Shown here: positions 34,806 through 42,567 of the stretch, one piece after another | Numbering within the stretch: position 1 is the first letter of the stretch | Layout of the letters: every line of letters starts with the position of its first letter | NCBI RefSeq assembly: GCF_002286975.1 | Contig: NZ_NSKB01000001.1 | Coordinates: forward strand, 684,733 to 748,732 | DNA length: 64,000 nucleotides | Origin: Halomonas salipaludis | Lineage (GTDB): Bacteria; Pseudomonadota; Gammaproteobacteria; Pseudomonadales; Halomonadaceae | Direction of reading: 5' to 3' | Position numbers and translations under genes: made by a program | The notes under the pieces: generated by a model | Told to the model about the DNA's origin: nothing | Seen by the model: the letters and a program-made list of their open reading frames with translations, nothing else | The model's database searches: none

Positions 34806-35564
34806 TCACCGCTGCTTGCGCATAGCACTGGCGGCATGATGGGCCAGATACCAGCCAGAGGCGAAGACACCAAGCGCTTCCTGCTCGCGATAGATTGCGT
34901 ATATGTCACGCAGCTTGGCGAGCTTGTTGGTCGAGAGACTGTTCCCTCCCGCATGATAGACTGCGTGCACACCCGGGTACTTGTGAGCCGGTCCGCCTTT
35001 GCGTGTCAACGCCAGCCACAAGCCCCAATCTTGGCCCCGCCTGACATCAGGCATATACACCTTCCCCAGCGCTTCTTGATCATATGCAGCCGTCAGGCAA
35101 CCTATAGGGCAGCTGTGAAGAAGATCGCGGTAGCTGACCTGGTCTGGCGCGACAAAGGAGGGCTGCGAAGCCCCCGTCTGCCGATTCCGCTGTTCATAAT
35201 CGCCATGACTGAAGGCTACACGCTTGCTCTGCATGAAGCCTATTTGCGCCAGCAGCTTGCCGGGCAGCCAAAGATCATCACTGTCGAGGAAAGCGATATA
35301 GCGACCACTAGCAGCTTCGATGCCTAGGTTACGAGCGGCACCGGCCCCCCGATTCGGCTGAAACAAACAAAGGAGCTTATCGTCACGGTCGCTCCATTCC
35401 TCCAACACTGCAGCAGTGCTATCTGAGGATCCATCATCGATAATAATATGCTCGTAACTAAAATCACCATCTTGATTACAGACGCTATTTATCACTCGAG
35501 GCAAGTGATCCGCCCCATTATAAACAGGCGTAATTATAGAAACCTGAATACTACTAGACGACAT
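34806..35564 (-). CDS. Family 2 glycosyltransferase
   Basis: GT-A enzyme of 252 residues. Canonical opening VSIITPVYNGADHLPRVINSV, then IIIDDGSSDSTAAVL, NRGAGAARNLGIEAASGRYIAFLDSDD with the metal-binding DSDD, and a shortened C-terminal part (RGQDWGLWLALTRKG) carrying the catalytic-type Asp. The AT content rises from here onward. It follows the AT-rich transferase genes with its start overlapping the upstream stop region by about ten bases. Donor unknown. Confidence 0.9.
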   Translation of the reverse strand: MSSSSIQVSIITPVYNGADHLPRVINSVCNQDGDFSYEHIIIDDGSSDSTAAVLEEWSDRDDKLLCLFQPNRGAGAARNLGIEAASGRYIAFLDSDDLWLPGKLLAQIGFMQSKRVAFSHGDYEQRNRQTGASQPSFVAPDQVSYRDLLHSCPIGCLTAAYDQEALGKVYMPDVRRGQDWGLWLALTRKGGPAHKYPGVHAVYHAGGNSLSTNKLAKLRDIYAIYREQEALGVFASGWYLAHHAASAMRKQR

Positions 35565-36651
35565 TTCGATTCTCGACGTGATCAGCCAGGTGCATTATAT
35601 TGACATTACTACCTTTCTCATGGCGGCTAAAAAAAGAACTTTCTGAAGATTTGATACTCATGCTGGAAAGAGCGTTTTCAGGGGGCTTAAAGCATACTAG
35701 AACAGTAGAATCCTGCTTTATCCTGTCAAGAACGTCAAAGGCACTACTAAACCAACCACCAATCAATGAGGCCTTATTTTTACTGAGCACATATTCAAGC
35801 TCATAAGGGTAGTCAAGACGGATGCATTCAATGTCAAACTCGTCCTTAATTAGTTTCAATGACTCATCGCTTTCAGACCAATGTGCAATGTAGCGTATGG
35901 GATGTTCGCTATTTTTCTGAACGATAGCCAACCATTCGCGGTAATCTTCCCATACCAGCTCTCCTCTATCGACAAAAGGGGCACCTAAAAAATCAAAACG
36001 CGGCTCAACTACTGCATCGACCATTATTGACTTTATATAATCATAATGGTTCTCTGTAGACTCACAGCCAATGGCAATAGCCTCGTCGTTGTATAAGGTG
36101 AAAAAACTCGGATTAAACCGTACACTATCGATGTCACCATAGAACAAGCGGGCTACCAGTATTTTCAAAAAACACCCTAGCCTACTACCTGGATACTCGA
36201 TGCCGAGCCAGTTATGCCTTCCCTTCCTCTTACGCGCCTCTAAATATGATAGTGTGCTAGTTCCATCATCAAGTATGGTGACTCTTTCCGCAGATGAATG
36301 AGCTGCAGCCAACATTTCTTGGTTCAGAATATTGCCAATAAAAACTTTACCCGCGCTTTCACATTTTGGAACAACCTCATTTTTTATGACCCTTTTATTA
36401 TATATGAGTGATTGAATAGCATGTATCGGTTGATATCCAGCATCTGGCTTCATGAGTGATACATGAACACATTCGTCAAAAACGTCGCCCACAAACTCAG
36501 CAGCCAATCCCAAAACATCACCGAACCCATTCCCTTTATCAAGCACAATCAATAGTGTTGTACATGAGTCAGAAAGTAGTGTCCTGCGGGCCTCGATAGC
36601 ATTCAGCAAGTGAAGGGGCGCAGAAATCAGAAAACAAGCACTGTAATTCAC
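35554..36651 (-). CDS. Polysialyltransferase-like protein, HP motif altered
   Basis: 365 residues, AT-rich. It belongs with the two loci upstream by shared pattern: CFLISAPLHLLNAIEA at the N-terminus, LDDGTSTLSYLEA (DDG, 128-130), FLGAPFVDRG, YELEYVLS and GGWFSSAFDVL. DDG and HP are the signature pairs of bacterial CMP-sialate-using transferases (GT38/52/80 type). Here the HP position reads IAHWSESD (His257-Trp258), so the proline is replaced. It is probably a glycosyltransferase using a CMP-activated acidic sugar, perhaps altered or inactive. The start is GTG, overlapping the previous stop (GTGA). Confidence 0.6.
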   Translation of the reverse strand: MNYSACFLISAPLHLLNAIEARRTLLSDSCTTLLIVLDKGNGFGDVLGLAAEFVGDVFDECVHVSLMKPDAGYQPIHAIQSLIYNKRVIKNEVVPKCESAGKVFIGNILNQEMLAAAHSSAERVTILDDGTSTLSYLEARKRKGRHNWLGIEYPGSRLGCFLKILVARLFYGDIDSVRFNPSFFTLYNDEAIAIGCESTENHYDYIKSIMVDAVVEPRFDFLGAPFVDRGELVWEDYREWLAIVQKNSEHPIRYIAHWSESDESLKLIKDEFDIECIRLDYPYELEYVLSKNKASLIGGWFSSAFDVLDRIKQDSTVLVCFKPPENALSSMSIKSSESSFFSRHEKGSNVNIMHLADHVENRNVV

Positions 36652-37781
36652 AAGTCAATCACGTTAATATTATATTGACCACCTTTTGCATATCGCTTAT
36701 AAAACATTTTAGCACTAGACAGCGCAGGTGTTGAGCTATATTTTTCAAGGTTAAACCTGTATGCATCAACTTTCACATCTGAGTTCTTCGAAACATACTC
36801 TAAAGCTGAACAAAACCAAGATGCCACAACAGAAGGCCGTTCATTACTTATAGCGAAAGAAAACTCATATGGGAGATTTTTTCTCATGACTGTAAAATGA
36901 AGTGACTCACGAATTTTTTCCCCAAATTCATCACTTTCTGCCGGGTGCAGAAGATAGCAAATATCAAGATTTGGGTAAAAGGTTTTTACTTTCTCGAGCC
37001 ATTCCACATAATCTTCAAGCGGTATACCATCTCTTTCTACTAAGGGCGCACCTAGGAAGTGAACAACATCGCTAATTGTATAATCTTTATTCTCTTGAGA
37101 GCTCAGCCAAGTGTAGCTATTTTTAACACCACTAAAACCTATTGGAGCCATATTGGAGTATTGCGAGAATAAAATATATTCATGAGAATACGGGGGGCGC
37201 ATCAGCAACCCACTCAGTATATGAACGACTCCATAGAGAGTGAAATAAAATTTTTCTTTTGAGCGCTCACTTTCTATATCATCACTACTTTCATAAACAT
37301 AATCTTCTACTGGATCATATTCCAAGTAGTTTCTTTTCTTGTATAAAACTCTCTCAGTCAAAGTTCCATCATCTATAAGCACTAGCGAATTTGGTCTTAG
37401 CCAAGCATGAAGACGCTTCATCATGAAATTGTTCAAATATGGCATACACAAGAATGAACATCTCTTCCATGCAATTATTTTTTTACGCCACTTGCGCATT
37501 GATAAGTATTGACTCTTTGCTGATTCTATTCCTTGCCAAAATCCTATATCTTGCTCATGTCGTGGATCATTCTCTATATAAATGATCTCGCCCCACTCGA
37601 GTAAGCCAATCACTTGCTCCAGCCTATCACGATGATTGTCTATTCTAGGAAGAAGTAGCAGAACACAAGATTCCGGATTTATTCGCCAGTGCTTTACCAC
37701 TTCAATGGAGTTGAGAATGTGGAGCGGCGAGATACATATAAACAAGCTTATATCTTTATCGGCAGAAACCAAAGTATTCAT
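36648..37781 (-). CDS. Polysialyltransferase-like glycosyltransferase
   Basis: 377 residues and the best preserved of three related loci. Seen: ISLFICISPLHILNSIEVV at the start, the DDG motif in LVLIDDGTLTERV (137-139), FLGAPLVERDGIPLEDYVEW (about 242), the HP motif in YLLHPAESDEF (279-280), then LPYEFSFAI and ASWFCSALEYV with the serine-containing helix. DDG and HP are the motifs expected for CMP-sialate or CMP-Kdo-type donors in bacterial sialyl- and polysialyltransferases. Nearby CMP-ulosonate genes support this. It overlaps its neighbours by four bases on each side. Acceptor and linkage are unknown. Confidence 0.7.
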   Translation of the reverse strand: MNTLVSADKDISLFICISPLHILNSIEVVKHWRINPESCVLLLLPRIDNHRDRLEQVIGLLEWGEIIYIENDPRHEQDIGFWQGIESAKSQYLSMRKWRKKIIAWKRCSFLCMPYLNNFMMKRLHAWLRPNSLVLIDDGTLTERVLYKKRNYLEYDPVEDYVYESSDDIESERSKEKFYFTLYGVVHILSGLLMRPPYSHEYILFSQYSNMAPIGFSGVKNSYTWLSSQENKDYTISDVVHFLGAPLVERDGIPLEDYVEWLEKVKTFYPNLDICYLLHPAESDEFGEKIRESLHFTVMRKNLPYEFSFAISNERPSVVASWFCSALEYVSKNSDVKVDAYRFNLEKYSSTPALSSAKMFYKRYAKGGQYNINVIDL

Positions 37782-38977
37782 CTCTTTAACTCGCCAGCTA
37801 AATGTGTCAAACCTATCGCTTCCTGCATGTAATCTGGAAAATCGCTCCGTAACAGAAGTTTAGCTTTTTCATACCACACATACTTAAAACGTTGTGATAA
37901 ATTATTTAAATCCATTTTATGGGGAACAGAAAGTGTGAATAAGAAAATAATATCGTGAACAGTTTTCCCACTTTCTTTATCTAACCTCTCTACCCAGCCA
38001 TTCCTATTAATATCACTTATTTTCTCTTTAGCGACGCCCGTTTCGGACAAGGCTCTCATCACAGCATCGTGTAATTTTTCACCTTTTCTTACTCCCACCG
38101 TAGGAATTAATGTATATACCTCTTTAAACCGATTTTCCACTTCCTGCAGAAGACAACTATCTTCTGTGACAAGCAGAATACTCACCTTGACTTTAGGAGT
38201 CGTCTTATTCGCTTCCGAAGGGACTGACTTTATGTTGACTTTATCTCCACTTTCATGCCTTGCATAGAATTGACTCGCAGCTTCTAAAATTACCGCCTGT
38301 CGCTTTTGTTTATTTCTAGGCAGCTTTACTGGAGGAATGCGGTAACCGACTAAATTCATATTTTTTATGTTTGCAACTGCCAAATTATCTAGTGCTGTAC
38401 AAAACCAGCTGCATACTATGGCCGGTCTTCTCTCCATAAAGCACAATTCTACTTCATATGGTAATCGATAACGAAGAACTGAAATACCCAAACTAGCTTC
38501 TAGTTTGTTAGCAAATAAGTCACTCTCACGTGGATGCAATATATAAATAAATTCTCGCGAACCATACTCGTGCACAATAGAGCGAAGCCACTCAAAATAA
38601 GTTGATTCTGGCACACCCTCCCTTTCAACCAATGGGGCTCCTAGAAAATGAACTGATTTACCACTTTTGGAGCCCGACTCCGCTTTCCTTTTGAGCCAGA
38701 GTAACTTATTCTCGCTCCAATTTGCAGGACCCACCGGCCATAACTCATAAATTGAAAAATAAATTTGGTTTTTTGGTAAGTCTTTATTAATAACTTTCTC
38801 ATCACCATCTATCAAGGCAGATGTATGCTTCGGCAATCCAAGTATCCCTAACACTTGTTTGTATATGGCATCCCTAATGTATTCTTTCGCCCTCGCTGCA
38901 TTCGCTTTTCTGACCAATCTCCATGCAAATAACACACCTGGAATACGTTTCAAAAGATTTTTTAAACCAGCCCACAC
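37778..38977 (-). CDS. C-terminal half of a split polysialyltransferase-like gene, with Nudix-like extension
   Basis: Matches the second half of the gene at 36648: YFSIYELWPVGPANW, FLGAPLVEREGVPESTYFEW, HP motif in YILHPRESD, LPYEVELCF and CSWFCTALDNL. The first half, with the DDG motif, is encoded separately at 39060-39578. After about residue 270 there is an extra domain: VSILLVTEDSCLLQEV, then TVGVRKGEKLHDAVMRALSETGV, which resembles a Nudix box with the catalytic REUxEE part degraded. A TTG at 38981-38983 opens the frame, but GTG 38977 is better placed relative to AAGAGGA. The halves may associate, or the gene may be broken. Confidence 0.55.
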   Translation of the reverse strand: MWAGLKNLLKRIPGVLFAWRLVRKANAARAKEYIRDAIYKQVLGILGLPKHTSALIDGDEKVINKDLPKNQIYFSIYELWPVGPANWSENKLLWLKRKAESGSKSGKSVHFLGAPLVEREGVPESTYFEWLRSIVHEYGSREFIYILHPRESDLFANKLEASLGISVLRYRLPYEVELCFMERRPAIVCSWFCTALDNLAVANIKNMNLVGYRIPPVKLPRNKQKRQAVILEAASQFYARHESGDKVNIKSVPSEANKTTPKVKVSILLVTEDSCLLQEVENRFKEVYTLIPTVGVRKGEKLHDAVMRALSETGVAKEKISDINRNGWVERLDKESGKTVHDIIFLFTLSVPHKMDLNNLSQRFKYVWYEKAKLLLRSDFPDYMQEAIGLTHLAGELKR

Positions 38978-39059
38978 GAGCAATTCCTCTTATCTTAACG
39001 AAATCATAGGAACAGTCACGAACACATAAAATAGCTACAAATAGATACTGAGATAATCG

Positions 39060-39578
39060 TTATTGTTTTTTTGAAGAAAAAGCCATTTGCCTTGCCAATA
39101 CATACGATAATGTACCGTCGTCGTACCATATCACTTGCCTTGGCTTTAACCAGTTCACCACAAAGCGATTCATTACCAGTCGATTTAAAGGGCAAAAAAT
39201 TCTTCTAACTTTTTTAGACGATACAAGTTGACTTTGCCATTTTCTATGATACTTATATTGATACCATAGGCCTAAGAAAAACCGCCACCCGCGACTTATT
39301 CTTGGGCGATCATCTATCCATATCACTCTACCCCAATTCCCTTGTTTAAGTATTGGATAGATATTTTCAGGATTGGTTAGCGGTGGCATAGTTATTACAA
39401 TCCATACATTGCCATGCTCAATTTTAAATTTCTCACATGCCTCTAATGCATTAAGAACATGTAGAGACGTATTACACAGCATAACCGCTTCAGGCTGGCT
39501 GCATTCCTTGTCTAAAGCAGAGGTTTTATTATCTGCATTACCAATATCTGGCATATTCAGTTCTTGATCTGAACTCAT
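39060..39578 (-). CDS. N-terminal half of a split polysialyltransferase-like gene
   Basis: 172 residues equal to the first half of the gene at 36648: AVMLCNTSLHVLNALEACE, VIWIDDRPRISRGWRFFLGL and the DDG motif in VIWYDDGTLSYVLARQ (153-155). It ends 17 residues later at a TAA just after a run of seven A on the minus strand. The remaining half, with the HP motif, starts 80 bases downstream. Neither single-base change at the A run reopens a frame into the second half, so this is not a simple slip. It is probably a pseudogene or a two-subunit enzyme. Confidence 0.55.
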   Translation of the reverse strand: MSSDQELNMPDIGNADNKTSALDKECSQPEAVMLCNTSLHVLNALEACEKFKIEHGNVWIVITMPPLTNPENIYPILKQGNWGRVIWIDDRPRISRGWRFFLGLWYQYKYHRKWQSQLVSSKKVRRIFCPLNRLVMNRFVVNWLKPRQVIWYDDGTLSYVLARQMAFSSKKQ

Positions 39579-39583
39579 TTTTG

Positions 39584-41152
39584 CTACAGAGCCTCTTGTT
39601 GCAAAGAGACATCCGGAAATGGCTTCTTAATAATTGCTCTATCAGTATCTTTCTGCTGAGCGATGATTGCCATGGCTAGCCGTATACCTATGTCTCTCTC
39701 ATTAGCCGCCGCATCGAAGTCCTCAGACATACAAGGAGAGATATATGCATCTAAGTGACCAGTAAAGCTCAACTTTGCGAGCTTTCCAAGAAATAGACGA
39801 ATATCATCTTGAGTATGTAACACTCCTTCTTGAATTTTTCTAAGAGCTATTTTAGCATCTTTCAGCGACCTTACTTTATATATCCCTGGTGCCTCCTGAA
39901 AGAGTATATGCCCCATAACAATTGCTGGCTTTCTCCACAGCCACGCTTCCCATGCGGCAGTACCTGTAAGCGTAGCTACTGCCCTACATTCACGTTGAAG
40001 ATCTGCAGAAGATAAGTCTAAGCTAGCCAACTCCACATTCTGATTTTTCAATATTTCACGATACCAACCTAATGGACGGCGAGTTAGATCCTGAACAGGA
40101 TGCTCTTTCACCATCAGCGTCCAGCCACTGGGTAATGCTTCTGATAACACACGAATAGCACGAAGTTGATCGGAGTACATACCACCTAATGGACAGGAGC
40201 TTGCCTCTGGTTGCATATGCAAAGGGAAATATACAAATGGTCTAGCCGGCAATTTCTTTTCCGCCAATTCCTTATATATTTTATTATTCTCTCGCTCAAT
40301 TTTATATAATTCTACTTTACTACTCAATGTTATCCATTCGCCTTTTAAAACATGCTTTATTTTTTTCTTCCAATCAATCACACCATCATCATTTATTTTC
40401 CTTGAGAATTGCTTTGGCAACACTACCTCACTTCTCTCTAGTACTTCTTTAGAAGCTTCCGACAAGCTTTTTCCGGCAACTACTACCTCATCATAAATCA
40501 AGCGCAAGTCATCTGGCAAAGGAGCTCTGGCTTCGTCGTCACTAATGCTATCGCAACTTATTACACTTCCATCTCTATCGTATACTTTTCCATGTTCGTA
40601 TAATGAATATGGGATGTACAAACGAGCACTTACACCTGGTACGATTGGTAGACGATAAGGAAAAGCTGCTGGAATGTTATAGATTTTACATAATTCATAA
40701 CATATCAAATCGTCTACTAAGTGCGGAACATTAGAATTGACATATGCTACTAACTTTCGCTTATTAACAAATTCATTCCAATATGCTATTTTGTTTCTAA
40801 CACTATTCCTTCTGTTGTCATATACATTTATAGACGGAGTACTAATCTCTTGGCGAATATGAGTACGCCCCTCCATTTCCATAATGGTTGCTTCAAGTTT
40901 AAGTAGTTTTTCCCACTTAGGTTGGTCCAAGGGAGCCGAAGATTGCGAGGTTCCCCTGATAACTAGCCGGTGTTCTTGCGGCATAATATTGTCGTCCTTA
41001 GCATAGTACCTTGCCGCAGGAGACACCAACATTACCTTTGAATTCAATTTCTCTTGAAAGCTCTTAAGAACGATAGGCCCTGTGCCCAACCCAGTAAATC
41101 GGGATTTATTTTTAGGCGTAAAAGGGAAACCAAATGCTAAGATAGTAGCCAT
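39584..41152 (-). CDS. KpsC/KpsS-like capsule polysaccharide transferase
   Basis: 522-residue surface carbohydrate biosynthesis protein. The C-terminal half carries the pattern of capsule Kdo-transferase-type proteins: FVYFPLHMQPEASSCPLGG, MVKEHPVQDLTRRP (the HP site), VELASLDLSSADLQ and VATLTGTAAWEAWLWRKPAIVMG. The N-terminal half is more divergent and starts MATILAFGFPFTPKNKSRF. By family it may build a Kdo-type linker or transfer an ulosonate. Its place between the transferase genes and the HAD/CMP-synthetase genes fits that. The full KpsC/S pair and KpsMT export genes are not in the window. Confidence 0.65.
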   Translation of the reverse strand: MATILAFGFPFTPKNKSRFTGLGTGPIVLKSFQEKLNSKVMLVSPAARYYAKDDNIMPQEHRLVIRGTSQSSAPLDQPKWEKLLKLEATIMEMEGRTHIRQEISTPSINVYDNRRNSVRNKIAYWNEFVNKRKLVAYVNSNVPHLVDDLICYELCKIYNIPAAFPYRLPIVPGVSARLYIPYSLYEHGKVYDRDGSVISCDSISDDEARAPLPDDLRLIYDEVVVAGKSLSEASKEVLERSEVVLPKQFSRKINDDGVIDWKKKIKHVLKGEWITLSSKVELYKIERENNKIYKELAEKKLPARPFVYFPLHMQPEASSCPLGGMYSDQLRAIRVLSEALPSGWTLMVKEHPVQDLTRRPLGWYREILKNQNVELASLDLSSADLQRECRAVATLTGTAAWEAWLWRKPAIVMGHILFQEAPGIYKVRSLKDAKIALRKIQEGVLHTQDDIRLFLGKLAKLSFTGHLDAYISPCMSEDFDAAANERDIGIRLAMAIIAQQKDTDRAIIKKPFPDVSLQQEAL

Positions 41153-41166
41153 ACTAAGCTTTACCC

Positions 41167-41829
41167 CTAGAGCTCATCAAATTTATTGACAGAAAATAGG
41201 CTGTTTTCCTTTACATAAGACCTTGCGTCTTTATATTCACTAAACTTCAGCATGAAAATAAAATCCATATCAAACTCTTGGGCGACGACATGATCGTAAC
41301 GAGCATCACCAAAAAATAGTGCAGGGTATTTCCAGTTATAGCGAGCTTTGGAAGCTCTCACTAATTCCATCTTATCATCTGGATTACCATATATATCTGT
41401 AAAATAACGGGCAAGATCCTTTTTTTCCAGCGCCCATTTCACCTCGTTCTGCTCGCCCCCTGAAACCACAAAACAGTGGCTTTCCTCAGGTAGTGACTCT
41501 AGGAATTCGCGTGCTCCCGGTGCGATTGCACACTGGGCTAACCCCTCTCGGACTTTTTCAGCGTAACGCTCCAATGCTAGCATGTACTTATCATGCGGGA
41601 AGTCATTGAAACCCAAGATGGTATCGAAGAAATAGTGAAATTTTTCCTGTCGCGAAACTCCACCATTTTCCGAATTGTATTTAACGAGTTCCTGGGCAGC
41701 CTCTTCTCCATAATCAACAGCTGCCAAATAGAACGCTTCTGATTTCACCCGATTACTATCAAGTAAGACCCCATCACAATCAAAAAAATAGGTCGGGTAA
41801 CTGAGGATATTATGGTTTACGCTTCCCAT
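41167..41829 (-). CDS. HAD-family phosphatase
   Basis: Haloacid-dehalogenase fold hydrolase, 220 residues, beta-phosphoglucomutase-like with a small helical cap. Motif I is YFFDCDGVLLDSN (Asp17 and Asp19 region), motif II CFVVSGG, motif III a lysine in NPDDKMELV, and motif IV LFFGDARYDHVVA. In nonulosonate and Kdo pathways such enzymes remove the phosphate before CMP activation. Here it sits immediately before (downstream of) the KdsB-like gene, with three bases between them. The substrate is inferred from context only. Confidence 0.75.
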   Translation of the reverse strand: MGSVNHNILSYPTYFFDCDGVLLDSNRVKSEAFYLAAVDYGEEAAQELVKYNSENGGVSRQEKFHYFFDTILGFNDFPHDKYMLALERYAEKVREGLAQCAIAPGAREFLESLPEESHCFVVSGGEQNEVKWALEKKDLARYFTDIYGNPDDKMELVRASKARYNWKYPALFFGDARYDHVVAQEFDMDFIFMLKFSEYKDARSYVKENSLFSVNKFDEL

Positions 41830-41832
41830 AGC

Positions 41833-42567
41833 TCACCTCATTCCATTCTGATCTAAGGCTGCTATTACTCGAGCCACATCTTCAGGTTCATCAATGGCAA
41901 TCGAACTGCCCGAAACAGGGATCATTCGAATTTCATAACCCATTTCGAGGAAGCGAAGAATCTCGATATCTTCGGATGCTTCTAGTGGCGTTTTCATTCC
42001 TTTAGCCGCGAATTCTGCCAGTGCTTCAGGTGGAAATGCATAGATACAGACTTGTTTTCTAGATGTGGTGAATTCCCGCTGTTTATTCCCTGGAATCGGT
42101 GAACGGCTCATATACAGCAATCGCCCATCTGGTCGAGCCACAACTTTCGGTACATTTTTACTAAAATAATCAGCCTCGTGAGTTATCTCACAAGTAGCGT
42201 TTAGAATCTCTCCAGGATACTGCTTTGCTGCTTCAATAACTGCTTGTATGTCTTCGGGACGTATTAACGGCTCATCGCCCTGCACGTTGATGTAGAGATC
42301 GGCTTCTAGCTCTTGGGCAGCTTCAGCCAAGCGGTCAGTGCCGGTAAGGCAGCTAGACGAAGTCATAACCCAGCGCATTCCCTGCTCTTCGCAATGCGTC
42401 GCTATACGATCATCATCCGTTGCCACAATGACTGAGTCGGCTCCTAATACAGGTTCGCAGCGCTCCCACACCCTGCGTAGAAGCGTTTTTCCTGCAACGT
42501 CTACCAATGGCTTACCCGGGTAGCGGCTAGAGCGATATCGAGCAGGGATTAGGATAAGACATTTCAT
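41833..42567 (-). CDS. KdsB-like CMP-ulosonate synthetase
   Basis: Cytidylyltransferase activating a 3-deoxy-ulosonic acid (Kdo or a relative) with CTP. Motifs: nucleotide-binding CLILIPARYRSSRYPGKPL at the start, VIVATDDDRI, LTGTDRLAEAAQELEAD, INVQGDEPLI, MSRSPIPGNK and ETPLEASEDIEILRFLE-like. At 244 residues it is normal for KdsB. The housekeeping kdsB is expected elsewhere, so this is probably a locus-specific enzyme. Its ATG overlaps the aldolase stop by one base (TAATG). The histidine usual before the SGT(D/E)R loop is replaced (SSCLTGTDR), a hint that the substrate may not be plain Kdo. Confidence 0.8.
   Translation of the reverse strand: MKCLILIPARYRSSRYPGKPLVDVAGKTLLRRVWERCEPVLGADSVIVATDDDRIATHCEEQGMRWVMTSSSCLTGTDRLAEAAQELEADLYINVQGDEPLIRPEDIQAVIEAAKQYPGEILNATCEITHEADYFSKNVPKVVARPDGRLLYMSRSPIPGNKQREFTTSRKQVCIYAFPPEALAEFAAKGMKTPLEASEDIEILRFLEMGYEIRMIPVSGSSIAIDEPEDVARVIAALDQNGMR

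Noticed and set aside
39060-39075. Programmed frameshift at the seven-A run joining the two transferase halves
   Set aside because: Neither +1 nor -1 slippage leads into the frame of the second half; both meet stop codons within about 20 codons.
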